64,000 nucleotides of DNA. It comes from Tetraselmis striata. Taxonomy: Eukaryota > Chlorophyta > Chlorodendrophyceae > Chlorodendrales > Chlorodendraceae. How positions within the stretch are numbered: the stretch's first letter is position 1; each line of letters opens with the position of its first letter. The stretch lies in contig VCJN01003362.1 in the NCBI GenBank assembly GCA_006384855.1, positions 1 to 64,000 of the forward strand, given 5' to 3'. Position numbers and translations under genes: made by a program. The notes beneath the pieces were generated by a model. The model was not told the DNA's origin, ran no database searches, and saw only the letters and a list, made by a program, of their open reading frames with translations. Of this stretch, positions 1 to 10,517 are shown one piece after another.

Positions 1-179
1 GGTCGGCATGGTCTAGCGACCAGTGCCGGCACCAACGATAGTATATATAGCGGCGGGTGGTGACAACCTTGTAACCAATATTGTTGTATTTTCAAACACA
101 GTAGCCTCTCGCCTTTGCACCACCACTGCACACCCACCTTTGTTTGTCTTTGAGTCTCTATCCTGTGAGACTGTCGCAT
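1..179. other. Left-edge non-coding DNA
   Basis: No gene is seen here. The stretch lies beyond the part of the adjoining LINE relic that aligns with the second LINE copy near 59.8 kb, so it may be unrelated flank or a diverged LINE 3' end. Confidence 0.3.
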
Positions 180-1616
180 GAACTCCGGAACTAACAACCC
201 CATATTATGACGGTGATACCTCAACCGCGGGCACTCCACCAACATATGTTCGATAGTCTCATATTCACCTCCGCCACATGCATGGCAGTGTTCAAGGACC
301 CGCTCAGGCATGGCATGAATCCGGGCCAATCGGCGGGCAGTGGGAAATACTCGGGTGCGTAATTGTATCACATTGTGCGGCCCGGCCACAACCCCCGTAG
401 GGACACCCACACCGTACTGTGGCAATGGGTTTGACACATAAGACGCTTGGACATATATATATATATATACCCCAGGTATTAGTGCGTGCTAACGCTGCCG
501 ACGACTCGTAACGCGCCCAGCACACGGATGCCTTAACAACTTTAGCGGCATCGCGCGCGCGCGGCAAGTGACCTCCACTCATCAAGTGGAATGTGCGCCC
601 CCTCAGCTAGCCCTACGTTCGCACTAGCTAGTCGATATAACAATTGCACAGTCCCCGACGTCCACGTGTTAGGGCGCGTCCGACTTGGCTGATCTACTGA
701 ATGAGTTATACATATGTACTCAAGTCGGATGCTTTAAGGAACGCTCGAGCCGCTGCCGCGGCGGGCCTCTATGGGCGCAATATCCAATTCCCGCATCATC
801 GGTGCAATGGCCGCCCAAGGGAGATTTTACCCACCCCAATAAGGCACCGCAAGCACTGATGAAGTACGGTTTGCAGTTTGTTAGCGCCGCTAGTTCTATC
901 CATACCCCATACTTCACACCCGTAAGTTAGAACCGGTAGTATACAAGTTTTAAAGATAAACACATGCACACTAACAGGAATTATGTCCCGTCCACCGTTT
1001 AATATATCGAATCGGCGCCTTAATGGCGCGTTTACCCTTCTTATACAGCCCGGTCGTCTGCGATGTGCCGCATACCTAAAGCCGAGTTATTGTATTCATT
1101 TACAACCGGTACCGGCCCCCCCCAAAGCTGCCACCGGGCAGCTTGTTCGCAACTTTGCGCGAAGAGGTCTCGTCAGAATATTGGCATAATGCCATCACTC
1201 CATACTTTTAAATAGCGACTACCCCAAAACCCATAAAATGGTCGTCATCCGCCCATAATTGCGAGAAGTGGGCGAACATGTGATGGCATGCGGGTTATCG
1301 AACGAGCATGTGATACCAACGAACTGCGTCGTCCACGCACGTTTAACTGCCCCGGCACCCGTAGTGGTTGCCTTGCCGCTAATGTGTCGGTGCAACCCGG
1401 TACATCACACCCTAGATGTTCTATTCCATCGAATATATTTAGTAAATATGTTACATCGGATGGGGGAAGCGGGGCACCCGTGTCGGAAGCCACGCTCTAT
1501 GGGTACGGGGTCCGATAATAGTGTTCCCGGGGTCAACCCGGTCTTAACCCGTGCCATTTTGTCATCCCGCCTCTACAAAGTTTTAATGAAGGTACAGGTA
1601 GTGACCAAGCACAGGA
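180..1616 (-). mobile_element. Decayed non-LTR retrotransposon (LINE), relic copy
   Basis: This is a degenerate minus-strand copy of the LINE that is better preserved at 59.8-61.8 kb. The two run in parallel from about 184 to 1600 versus about 59805 to 61170, sharing long stretches such as the block starting 'gaactccggaactaacaac'. Only short frames remain. One minus-strand stretch around 1380-1440 still reads as the region next to the RT active site (DGIEHLGCDVPGCTDTLAAR, matching the equivalent region of the other copy). Copies differ by many substitutions and small indels, so this one is older or less constrained. No complete ORF survives. An AT microsatellite interrupts it at about 451-469. 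It ends where a separate TIR element begins at 1620. Confidence 0.75.
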
Positions 1617-2104
1617 TAGGGCCTGGAAGATTTTATTCGTTGTCTTTGGTGGCCCCCCCCCTTTTTTTGGGGCCCCCCCTTTGGAAATACTTCCTTCCTC
1701 TGCAGTACTGCTAAAGTACTGCCATGAAACAAATAACAAAGAAACATCATGTTTGTGCCTTGTAAGCATGCAGGAACAGCCAGGGCAACTAAAAGCATGT
1801 TATAGATGAACTTCTATGGGTATTGGGCACCCCCACCTTCAGGTGAAAAAAGGGGGGGACTGTGACAGTACTTTGTGCAGTACTGTAGACAAGGCTGGGC
1901 AGCAGACATGCCGTTAATATAGATGCAGGAGGATACATAGAAGACCACGCACGGCACATAGATGAATATGGCACATAGATGAATGTAATAAATGACAATG
2001 TAGTTTTGTCAACCCCATACCCGCCCGACTGTATGAGACATCATAGACGGGGGTGTCCAACAACCGGGGGCTAAGCGAGCGCATGTCGGTTGGGAAATCG
2101 CGGT

Positions 2105-2444
2105 TCACTTGGTGGCCAGCGCTTTCAGCGCCTCGATGGTCTCCACATGCGACGCCGTCCCGGCCGACCGTACCGGCTCCTCCATCAGTTTTGACTTTAA
2201 GGTCATAGTCGCGCTGCTTGCCGAGCCGCTCCTCATACCGAAATAGCGAGAGCTCCAGGGCTTTTACCAACGCGATGATGCTCGGCATGTTGCCCTTTTG
2301 GACCCCATTTCCGGTGCGGACAGCGCGGTACTGAGGTACTCCAACGAGCTTCGGAACGTTCGGCCGATCTGCCTTATGTCCGAGTTTCTTCTTCCCAAAG
2401 AACTGCGCGAAGCGTTTGTCCGGCGGGGTTGGCCCTTTGCAGAG
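2105..2444 (-). CDS. Unrecognised basic coding stretch inside the TIR element
   Basis: A minus-strand frame opens after a stop at 2445-2447 and has natural-looking composition: a lysine-rich start (FAQFFGKKKLGHKADRPN) and a helical middle (IIALVKALELSLFRYEERL). A neighbouring frame carries a plausible C-terminus ending EALKALATK plus stop at 2105-2107, which implies one frame change around 2190. It has no ATG start of its own, so it would be an exon or a truncated gene. I recognise no family. It could be cargo or a DNA-binding protein of the TIR element, or a captured host exon. Confidence 0.3.
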
Positions 2445-2543
2445 CTACTCCCATCATACCCCAGATACAACGCCAGTCTTGGAACGAGAGCTGAGATGGA
2501 ACAAGGCGCGATGGAAGGCGAAGACGAAGTCGAAGCCGACTGA

Positions 2544-3305
2544 TTAAGCCATGTCCGCCGACCAACCGACGCCCTCTAACTCTTGCCAGTCTATCAGGGA
2601 GTTGTATTGCTGTTTTTTGGCAGACAGCGGGGCGCCGCTAGGCACTTTGTGAGTAGGGAGGCGGTGATGACTCTCAGGGCTCGGCGCGGCGCTAGCCATC
2701 ATCGTCGTCGGGAACGGGTTGTGCGGTGCTTGCCGAGACCTTAATTGTAACCGGGTAGCGGGGCGCTGGCAATCGACCTTAATCGTAACCGTTCTCGTCT
2801 CAAGGAACGCCAGGGTGTCTGTGACTGCCTCTAGCAGGAACGCTGTGCAGTCTCGCAAAAGCCCACGGTCGTGCCGGGTGCCGGCCAGGCACACCATCTT
2901 GATATCGGTGTTAGCAAGCAGGGGGTGGTTGTCGGGGGCGTGGGCCTCGATTGCCTCATTTAGCTGGCCCGTAGAGTTCTTGTCGCCCCACTCCTGAGCG
3001 CCTAGCTTTATCCATACGTTCCGCACTGCGGTCCTGCCGTCAACGGAAATGCTTACGCACGCCGCCAGTGACGCCAGAAGGTACATAGTGGTGCTGCCTG
3101 GTGTGGGCGGCGGGTGCTGCTGGTGGTGGGATAGGCTGGAGGGATATCGGATAATGGAAGGCAATGAATGGGCGGATGAAATGATGGTGGCTATCCTAAG
3201 TAGCTCCCCGGCCAGGCCCGGCGCAAGGCTCGCGGGCGATAAGGCAGCCCGGAGGGTACCGGTAAAAACCCGTTTGGAACCCGAAACATATTGCACGGGT
3301 CGCAC
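2544..3305 (-). CDS. Hypothetical protein, 253 codons, inside the TIR element
   Basis: This single open frame of 253 codons on the minus strand is not a shadow of a better frame. It contains a hydrophobic stretch near residues 73-90 (MYLLASLAACVSISVDG). The middle segment has ordinary amino-acid composition (DIKMVCLAGTRHDRGLLRDC and TLAFLETRTVTIKVDC). The first 70 residues are Ser/Pro-rich and may not be coding; a shorter start at the internal Met before YLLASL is equally plausible. It lies on the same strand as the coding stretch just downstream. No family recognised. It may belong to the transposon that encloses it. Confidence 0.35.
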   Translation of the reverse strand: MRPVQYVSGSKRVFTGTLRAALSPASLAPGLAGELLRIATIISSAHSLPSIIRYPSSLSHHQQHPPPTPGSTTMYLLASLAACVSISVDGRTAVRNVWIKLGAQEWGDKNSTGQLNEAIEAHAPDNHPLLANTDIKMVCLAGTRHDRGLLRDCTAFLLEAVTDTLAFLETRTVTIKVDCQRPATRLQLRSRQAPHNPFPTTMMASAAPSPESHHRLPTHKVPSGAPLSAKKQQYNSLIDWQELEGVGWSADMA

Positions 3306-3578
3306 TAGGACAGTTGACTAGTTCTTAAAACCCCATAAACATAGCTTAGAGGATGCATTGCGGCGGTTTGTCTCCCCATCAGCCGCTACTGTACTGTGCC
3401 GGTGTCAAGTCAGCTACGCCGGGGCTGTCGCCTACGACATCGGGGGCATCGACGAGTACTGTTCAAAGTACTATTAGACGATAAGTTTTTTTTCCCGGAA
3501 AAGGAAGATTTCCCCCCCCCCCCCCTTTTTTTCCGAGCAAAATCGCCACCAAAGACAACGGATAAAATCTTCCAGGCC

Positions 3579-4006
3579 TAGGACCTTTCTGATTGTCCTT
3601 TTTTTGGGTGATTTCCTGATATCGCCTCCTGCTGCTAGCTCATTTTTTTTTCGCCCCCGGGACAGGACTGGCACCAGTGAAACCCTGCTAGCTCATAGGA
3701 CAGGTAAGCACAGGATATCCTGTGTTCTATATAGAACGGTGACAGGACATAATTATAAGCTCACAAGTACCGGTAGCTGTCGCCCATCATCAACACGTCG
3801 CGATCCACCGCCGACGAGGACCTGACGATTCCCCCGCCGTCGCAATATTTCGTCCAGCACTACGGCACCAGCCGGCGGAGGAGTCCCCCCCCCCCCCCCC
3901 CCCCCGCGCTCGCGCGCTATCGGAATTGCAGTCCTCCGTCCAGGGCACAGCGCGGTAACCCCTTTCCCGGAAGCCATTTCCATCAAGCGCGGGTGTCATC
4001 ACCACC
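3579..4006. other. Intergenic region upstream of the methyltransferase gene
   Basis: It contains a fragment (about 3655-3690) of a dispersed ~200-bp repeat recognised by 'gggacaggactggcaccagtg', which also occurs near 34.4 kb and 59.3 kb, and a C21 homopolymer at 3885-3905 about 100 bp before the proposed start codon. No TATA box is evident. Confidence 0.4.
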
Positions 4007-6168
4007 GTGGACGCCACGCCGCGGCGCAGCTGCCCGATGCCCCTTCACCTTTCCACCTCGGCCCAGCGGCGGACTCTCGGCTGCGGGCCGCCCCTGCCGC
4101 CGCGGTGGGCTGCGGCGTCGTCAAAGAGGCACCGCGCTGTCGCCGCGCCCCCAGACAGCGCACGCCGGCGTCGGCGAGCACAAGGGCGGGACGGACGCGC
4201 GGCAGGGGGCGTCGCGACGACGGCTCAGCACAAGGATCGCGCCGAGGTCCAGGCGACACTAGCGGCCACGGGGTGGCGCTACTACTGCGACACTTGTGGC
4301 CTGGGTTTCGACAGCCGAAAGAACTGGGCGGCTCACACGGCGGGCCGCAAGCACGCGGCAGCGGAGGCGGGGCGCGCCGGCGCGTGGGGCGACTTCGCGG
4401 CCGCGGCGCCGAGATGGGCCGACGAAGCAGCGGGCGCGGCGGCGGCGGAGGCGCGATGGAGCGGCGCGGTGGACCTTCCCGCCTTTCCGATGCGCGCCAC
4501 GTGCCTGCACCCGGGCCCCACGGTGCCGGCGCTGCCGCCGCGGCTGCGCGCGCGCTTCTACGCCTACCTGCGCGACTCCTTCGGGCGGCACTTCCCCGAG
4601 CTGCCGGCCATATTTCACGCGGTGGACGCAGCGGGGGAGGGCCGCTACCTGCGCGTAAAGGAGCTGTTCGAGACGCTGGAAGCTTTCAAGGTATGTGCCC
4701 CCAGCAACCCCCAACCTCCTTCTCCCGCCGCTCGGGGCCAACACACATGCATCGGTGTCAAGTCACCAAATGACGGTGTCGCAGGGCATGCCAATTTTGC
4801 GCTTGCTGCCCGACGGATAAATGTTGCTGCGGCGGGCGGCGGGATTCTTGACATGCGACGCGTCCCTTGGTCCTTCCCGCGACGGCGCTGCTCCGAAACC
4901 AAAACGCTTACCGCAGCTCGGGCGCCGCACGGGGCCAACGAACCCGCATCCATCGTTGTAACGTCACAGAGCCACAGCCCCAACAACACCGCAAGCATGT
5001 GTTTTAACCGATTGTGGGCTTAGGATGGCGCCTCTCTGTCCATGGCACAGGAAGCATCCATAGTGAAAGGGCCCACAACCTGACCAATCAATCATTCAGA
5101 CCGACGCCTTTGTGCCGGACACCGGACTAGGGGTGGATGTCAAGCTGGGCACAAATGTACGACCTCTACCTTGCGCATTTCGTTGACGAGGATGCTAGCT
5201 CGCATCGTTTGCTGCCTTCATATCCATAGCCAGACTTAATATTGTCGGTTGTGGTCCCGTAAACAAAGCGCTAGCGCACCATTGCGTGTAATCACTGCCG
5301 TTGCCCCCCCCTTGTCGTGAACCCTGCCCTTCTCAGTGCGCAGCACGGGCATGCTTCATCGTGCAATGCGTATTGAATCCACAGCGTACGGCCAACAGTA
5401 TGACAGACGAGCTCACGGTTCCCGGTGCGTGCTCTGTTGTAGGTAGTGTCCGACATGGTGGTGGCCGCGGAGCAGGGGCAGCCCGGCCGGCGCTTTGACA
5501 CCATCTGGGACCTCGCCTGCGGGCACGGCTTGCTGGGCATCATGCTGGCGTACCGCTTCCCGCGCAAGCGTGTGGTGTGCGTCGACTTGGAGGCGCGCCC
5601 AGCGTTCCGCGCGTACCGCGCCGCGTGGGAGGTGGCGGGCGACAAGCTGCCCGGATGGCGCGCGCCGCTGCAGAATCTCGAGGGATTCCGGGAGGCGGAC
5701 CTCCGGGAGGCATTCGGCCATTCCGACGGGGCTATGACCGCAAACGCGCACGATACGGCGACGGTAGTGGGGCCGGACGACTGCGTCGTCGCGCTGCACG
5801 CCTGCAACGAGGCCAACCGCGACGTGGTCGTGGGCGCGCAGCGCGCCGGCGCTATGTGGGCGGTGATGCCCTGCTGCATCCGCACCTCGACGTACCTGCA
5901 AGACTGCGGCCTGGAGCAGCTGCCCGACGTCTCGCGCTACCTCATGCTCGCCGGCGCCTTCGCGGGCCGCTACGGCGCGCAGATGGTGCGCTCCATCGAC
6001 GCCAGCATCACCGCGCGCCCCGTCCTCATCGCGGGCGGCATGCTGCCTGGTGAGGAGCGCGGCGGCGTCGCCCCCGCCGTGCCGGATCTCATTCGTTTCC
6101 CGGACCACCCCGGACGCAGCGCCGGCAGCGCGAGGAGCAGCACGCCAAAGGATAAGCAGCGGCAGTGA
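4007..6168 (+). CDS. C2H2 zinc-finger / SAM-dependent methyltransferase-like protein
   Basis: This is a two-exon gene. Exon 1 is 4007-4690, the donor is GTATGT, the intron is 752 bp, the acceptor is TGTTGTAG, and exon 2 is 5443-6168. Both junctions are phase 0, giving about 469 residues. Residues 92-116 form a U1/JAZ-type C2H2 finger (C94, C97, H110, H116; YYCDTCGLGFDSRKNWAAH), a type often found in RNA-binding proteins. Exon 2 begins a Rossmann methyltransferase: motif I is DLACGHG at 251-257, followed by the acidic VVCVDLE loop, then VALHACNEANRD and AVMPCCIR. The LHAC and PCC pattern resembles the Methyltransf_32 group (METTL25-like proteins). The substrate is unknown; the RNA-type finger suggests RNA, which is inference. 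The start could instead be the Met at 4037; the first 60 residues are Arg/Ala-rich and poorly constrained. Confidence 0.85.
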
Positions 6169-6691
6169 CCTTTCGTCTTTCGTCTTGCGAAGCAGCAAAG
6201 TACAAAGGAGACACATGCTTCGTGCTCGTCTAGCGATATTATGTAACGACGGAAGCATCATGCCACGGACGACCTCTACGCACCAAGGTACCTCGAGCAT
6301 AGCAATGCGTCTGCGGAATTAGTCGCTACCAGTATGGTGGAAACTCGTAGTCGCTGAAACACCGCAAGCGTGACGCGATAAACTATAACATTAGTGACGA
6401 CGACGTGCAGCGAGGAAACATAAAGAAAATCGGAAGGGGAGAACACGAGTCCATTGTCGAGTTCGAGTTTAAGCTCACTATCCTTTGTGCAGCGCCTGCG
6501 GCTCGTCGTGCTTGGGGCTCCCGCACGGTCGCACCGGGTAGTCCATACATACAAAGGTGTTATAAAGGTCTTTGCACAGTACCATGCACTGCCGCGATGG
6601 TATCGCCGACGATGGTTTGGCACAGCGCGCATCTCCGACTCGCAACAATGTCCGGGGCAAACTGTTGGGGGAACCGCTGCCCCGCGGCCGC
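6169..6691. other. Intergenic DNA between converging genes
   Basis: It holds the 3' ends of the plus-strand methyltransferase gene and the minus-strand acidic-protein gene, which converge here. No convincing additional coding frame or RNA gene was seen. Confidence 0.4.
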
Positions 6692-9600
6692 TCAGCCCTT
6701 CTGCGGCTTCCCGTGCCGCGCCGCCGTCGCCGCCGCCGCCGCCTCGTGGCGCTTCTGCATGAGCGCCGCCATCTGCGCCTGCGCGTGCTGGTACGCCTTC
6801 ATGCTCGCCGGCAGCGCGTGCTGGCCGGGCGGCGCCTGCGCGCTGTTGCCGTTTTTGAGCCAGTTCTTGAAGCAGTAGTCGGAGGAGCCGCGCGCCAGGC
6901 ACTTGGTGTCCACCTGCGCAAACGCACCACCAGGGAAGGGGGGACCATAGGGGAAGGGACCGCTGGTTGAAACCGTACACCAGTGCAGAACAATATATCA
7001 CATATACAAAAGTAACAAATCCCATATGCATACAGGTGCCGGCGCACATATAAGAATCATCAGCAAAAGCCTCAAATTGGGCTTGCATGCCACCTATAAG
7101 ACCATGCGCCATAGTTCCGCTATGGTTTCGCCTGAATTTGACTTCTGGCAGGGTGGGCAGGCTCTTGGTATTCACACTGTTCTCAGTACCGCGTCGGCGT
7201 CCGCACATGATCATATCATGCATATGTATACACATACGTACGCAGGTAGGACACACGGATGACCTCGTGTGGCATACGGTACCCGATTGCATGCCCTATA
7301 GATATATACACATATCTATACATATATCTATCATATACATATATCTATCTATGTCTCAAAGAGGCGGGATGGAGGTCGTGGATGTGATATGGCCGATGGA
7401 GGCAACCCTCGCCGCACGCCGAAGACGGCTCACAGGGCCCACGCTTCCAGTGAAGGAGGTAGTTGTCGGAAACGGTGACCACTCGCGGCATATGGGCATG
7501 GAGAATACTTAGCACCAGGCGCGGGCACTGCTGCCGGCGTGGCATACTAACAACAACGTGAATAAGAGCACCGCCCTGTCTGCCAGAGGTCAAATGTGGA
7601 CGAGACCATAGCGGAAGCATAGCTAATGTTCTCATGGGTGGCATGCAGGCCCAAATTTGAGGCCTCATAAGCGGTCTCATAGGTGCGTCCGCACCCGTCC
7701 ATACATGTCCGCACATGGGTGCTTGTGGCAGGTACGAGCGACCATAAGCATCCCAATGTCTGCGGGCGGGCGGGCGGGCGGGTCACCTCCGTGGCGGGCA
7801 GCTCCCCCTCCATCTTGCGCCACGCCTCCTCGCGCGCGCGCGCCTCCGGGTCCTCGATCTCCTCCAGCGGCACCTTGGCCGCCGCCATCGCCGCGAGCAG
7901 GTCGTGCTTGAGCTTCTGCGCCGCCGTCGTCGGCTTGGGCGTCGGCGGAGACCGCTCGCGGCGCCGGACGGGGCGGCCCCCCTGCGCGCCCTCTCTGCCC
8001 TTTCCCTCGCCGGCCGAGCTCGAGGCCTCCACCTCCGCCTCCGCCATTCTAACGTCCTCCCCGGAAGCGCCGGCAGCCTGGATAGTCTTGTTCGCCGACT
8101 GCCCTGATGCCTCTCCCTGCCCATCCCCCTCCAACTCCCCCATGCCACCACTGCCGCCGCCGCCGTCCTCGTCGCCCGCTCCCTCAACCTCCTCCCCCTC
8201 CTCCTCCCCTCCCCCTCCCCTGCCTCCTCCACCACCTTCTCCTCCCCCGCCTCCCCCTCCTCCTCCTCCTCCGCCTCCTGCCGATCGTCGTCCCGAGCGC
8301 CGCTCTCCTCCTCCACCTCCGCGGCGTTTCCTTCCTGCACAGCGCCGCCGCCCTTCGCCGCCTTTCCGACCTCCCTCACGCCAGCGCCGGCGTCCTTCCC
8401 GCTCGTGCCTCTCACCCCCTCCCCCTCAAGCCCAGCCTCCGCACCGCCGCGGACCGCCTTCGCTGTCTCCGCCTCACGCTCTGCCATCGCCGCCTTGCCT
8501 CCTTCCCGGCCAGCGCCGCCGTCCTCACCGCCGACAGCTCCCTCCTCGCCCGCCTCCTCCTCCTCCTCCTCCTCCTCCGCCTCCTCCGCCATGCCAGCGT
8601 CGCCATCCACATCCCCTGCGGCGCGCTCCTCCGCTCCCTCCCCCTCCTCCTCCGCCGCCTCCTCTTCCTCCTCCGCCCCAGCGCCGTCCTCCTCGGCCAG
8701 CTCCCCCGCCCCCTCGACAACGCCACGGCCCGCCCGCATGGCGCCGCCCGTCGCTCCGCCAGCGACCTCCAGGAAGGACTTGCGCACCCCACCGCCCTCT
8801 GCCTCCTCGCCTCCCGCCCGCCCCGCCGCCGCCTCCCCTTCCTCCTCCTGCCCCCCTTCCTCCTCTGTATTTCCTGCCTCGTCTGCCGCGGCTCCCCCGC
8901 CCGCATCCTCACTTTGCCCAGCTCGCTCCTCCGCGACCTCCTCCGCCACCGCCGCACCCGTCGACGCATCCGTCGACGCCCCGGCAGCTGCCGCCAGCCC
9001 CGCCTGCGCCTCGCCGCCGTGCGGCTCCTCTCCCGTCGCCCCGCCCTTCTCCTCCTCCTCCTCCGCCTTGCCACGCGGCGTCTTGTGGGACCCCTTGCGC
9101 CCCCGTGCGCTCTCCCTGCCGCCATCAAGATACACTCCCCATCAAATGACGCAACGTTCACAGCAGTATAAACGCCCCGCAGTCACCTTCCTCTTGCAGA
9201 CGACAAATGCCATGCATTCGACACAATGTTTTGCAATTGGAATGCACCATAGCTCAAACACAGAATCAGACCATTCCATTGTGTTGCGCTATCTAGTTAT
9301 TGATGGCACATGCATCAGAAATAATTCTTTGCGAAATGAGCATTTACCATGCCAATATACAGAAATGAATGTATATAAATGTATGCATATAGTATTGCGA
9401 TATAGATATATAATATTGCTTTCCTCCCGCCATACATGAAATTGCGCGCCCCCCCCCCCCCCCCCCCTCTGTCCCCGCCAATGCAAAACTACAATTGTGG
9501 CAACTATGTATCAGAGTTGTTCCAGTGGTTGGCTGTGGCCAGGGTAAGGGGGGACGGACAAGGCAAGGGGGGGGGGGGGGGGGGGGGGGAGCTCACCGGG

Positions 9601-10286
9601 CCTCTCCCTCCCAGCCCTCCACCAGCACGAGCGGGTCCACCAGCCGCGCCTGGTGCACGTCCGCGCCCACCAGGTCCATCGTCGCGCCCGTGGAGACCTT
9701 GCCGCGCGAGGGCAGCTCCACGCGGTTGCCGCTCTTGAGCGTGATCGTCTTGCCGCCTTTCTGCTTGCCGCGCTTCACGTTGCGCTCCACCTGCGGGGCG
9801 CAAACCCGCCGCCGCCCTGAGACCACGAGCTGGCTTGGCTCGCCACTGCAAGTTTCTGCCACGAGTAACAGTTTCTCGATCCTGCACCGTCGGCCGGCTC
9901 TTTGCCCGTCGCTCGGCCCGGCCTGGCTCGGCGCGGCCCGAGTATTTATTTCCTTTTCAAAACATTGGCACTGCAGCAGCACGGCGGGCGCCCACCGCGC
10001 GCAGCTCCTCCGCGTCCTCCACTGCCGTCAGCACCTCCTCGATGCGGCTGTTGGCGGAGCGGTCGTAGCTGGCCCTCTTGCGCTCCTCCGGGCTGAGCTC
10101 CGCCCAGCTGCGCGCCTCGGGCGCCGGCTCGGCTGGCCCGCCGCCTCCGCCGGCCTGCCGCCGCGTGTCGGAGCCGCGCTCGGGTAAGTAAGGCCCCGAC
10201 GAGCGACAGCCAGGGGCGTGCACTCTAGGAGTAGGAAAAACATCGCTGCTCCGAAACCATTGCTGCTCCGAAACCATCGCTAACAT
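6692..10286 (-). CDS. Unrecognised acidic Glu/Ala-rich protein, four exons
   Basis: Proposed exons (minus strand) are 10286-9996, 9790-9597, 9115-7787 and 6913-6692. Junction phases are 0 (GCG|GTGGGC to CCCGCAG|GTG), 2 (CG|GTGAGC to GGCAG|G) and 0 (GAG|GTGACC to TTGCGCAG|GTG). Exon 1 includes a helical segment (SPEERKRASYDRSANSRIEE). Exon 2 is basic and probably folded (KGGKTITLKSGNRVELPS). Exon 3 is mostly poly-Glu/Ala/Gly, then AAQKLKHDLLAAMAAAKVPL. Exon 4 contains CLARGSSDYCFKNWLKNGN and ends KPQKG. Exon 3 does not stay in one frame: the upstream acidic part and the downstream KLKHDLL part differ by one frame around 8150-8230, inside a GGGAGG-rich stretch, so a small indel, an assembly error or a short intron must lie there. 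No family recognised; the acidic tract suggests a nuclear or chromatin role, but that is a guess. Confidence 0.6.
7030..7740. repeat. Inverted pair of the dispersed ~150-bp repeat (MITE-like), in an intron
   Basis: The arms at about 7035-7210 and 7540-7705 are inverted copies of one unit: the left arm reads 'gcctcaaattgggcttgcatgccacc', the right arm its reverse complement with changes. Each arm includes the family hallmark 'gacctctggcagggtgggcagg' or its complement. The loop holds a TATC/TATA microsatellite (about 7298-7351). The whole sits in the last intron of the acidic-protein gene. Long arms and a non-coding middle fit a non-autonomous foldback or MITE-type element. Confidence 0.65.
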
Positions 10287-10298
10287 TGGCGGCGGTGC

Positions 10299-10309
10299 CT
10301 ATTTAAACC
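10299..10309 (-). promoter_or_regulatory. TATA-like motif upstream of the acidic-protein gene
   Basis: On the minus strand the sequence GGTTTAAATAG lies about 13-23 bp before the proposed start codon at 10286. The spacing would give a very short 5' UTR, so the true start may be a later in-frame Met, or the motif may be fortuitous. Confidence 0.25.
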
Positions 10310-10517
10310 GCGGTGGACGGGCTTCTTGACGTCGAAATAAGATCGGTAACTCGGTGCTATTTATTCCCGGGGGCCCCTGTCGGATGTACTGTCGGTGTTG
10401 GGTCCGGTTCGATGCTCCCGCTGGTCACGCCATTGGGCGCACGAACTACATATGCACGGCATGAGCTGGGAGGACACCACGGGCAGCCCTGTATCCATTG
10501 AGGGGCGCCGCTGAGCA

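Larger units (their letters stand above)
1620..3578. mobile_element. DNA transposon-like element with ~31-bp TIRs and 3-bp target duplication
   Basis: The two ends are inverted copies. The left end starts GGCCTGGAAGATTTTAT and the right end, reverse-complemented, gives the same start, with about 31 of 32 bases matching. Imperfect similarity continues inward: G/C and A/T homopolymers, then an AGTACT-containing stretch. The trinucleotide TAG flanks both ends (1617-1619 and 3579-3581), as expected for a 3-bp target-site duplication. The interior holds two minus-strand coding stretches (2105-2444 and 2544-3305) that I do not recognise; neither shows a clear transposase motif. A 3-bp TSD is compatible with Harbinger-type elements, but no DDE signature was seen, so the superfamily is open. 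Confidence 0.6.

Noticed and set aside
5413-6300. Minus-strand 295-codon frame
   Set aside because: It is antisense to the methyltransferase exon, whose plus-strand frame carries conserved motifs; the minus frame has none.
8107-9171. Long plus-strand Pro/Ser/Leu-rich frames of 340-490 codons
   Set aside because: They are antisense shadows of the Glu/Ala-rich exon on the minus strand. Composition is that of translated CCT/CTC repeats, with no motif.
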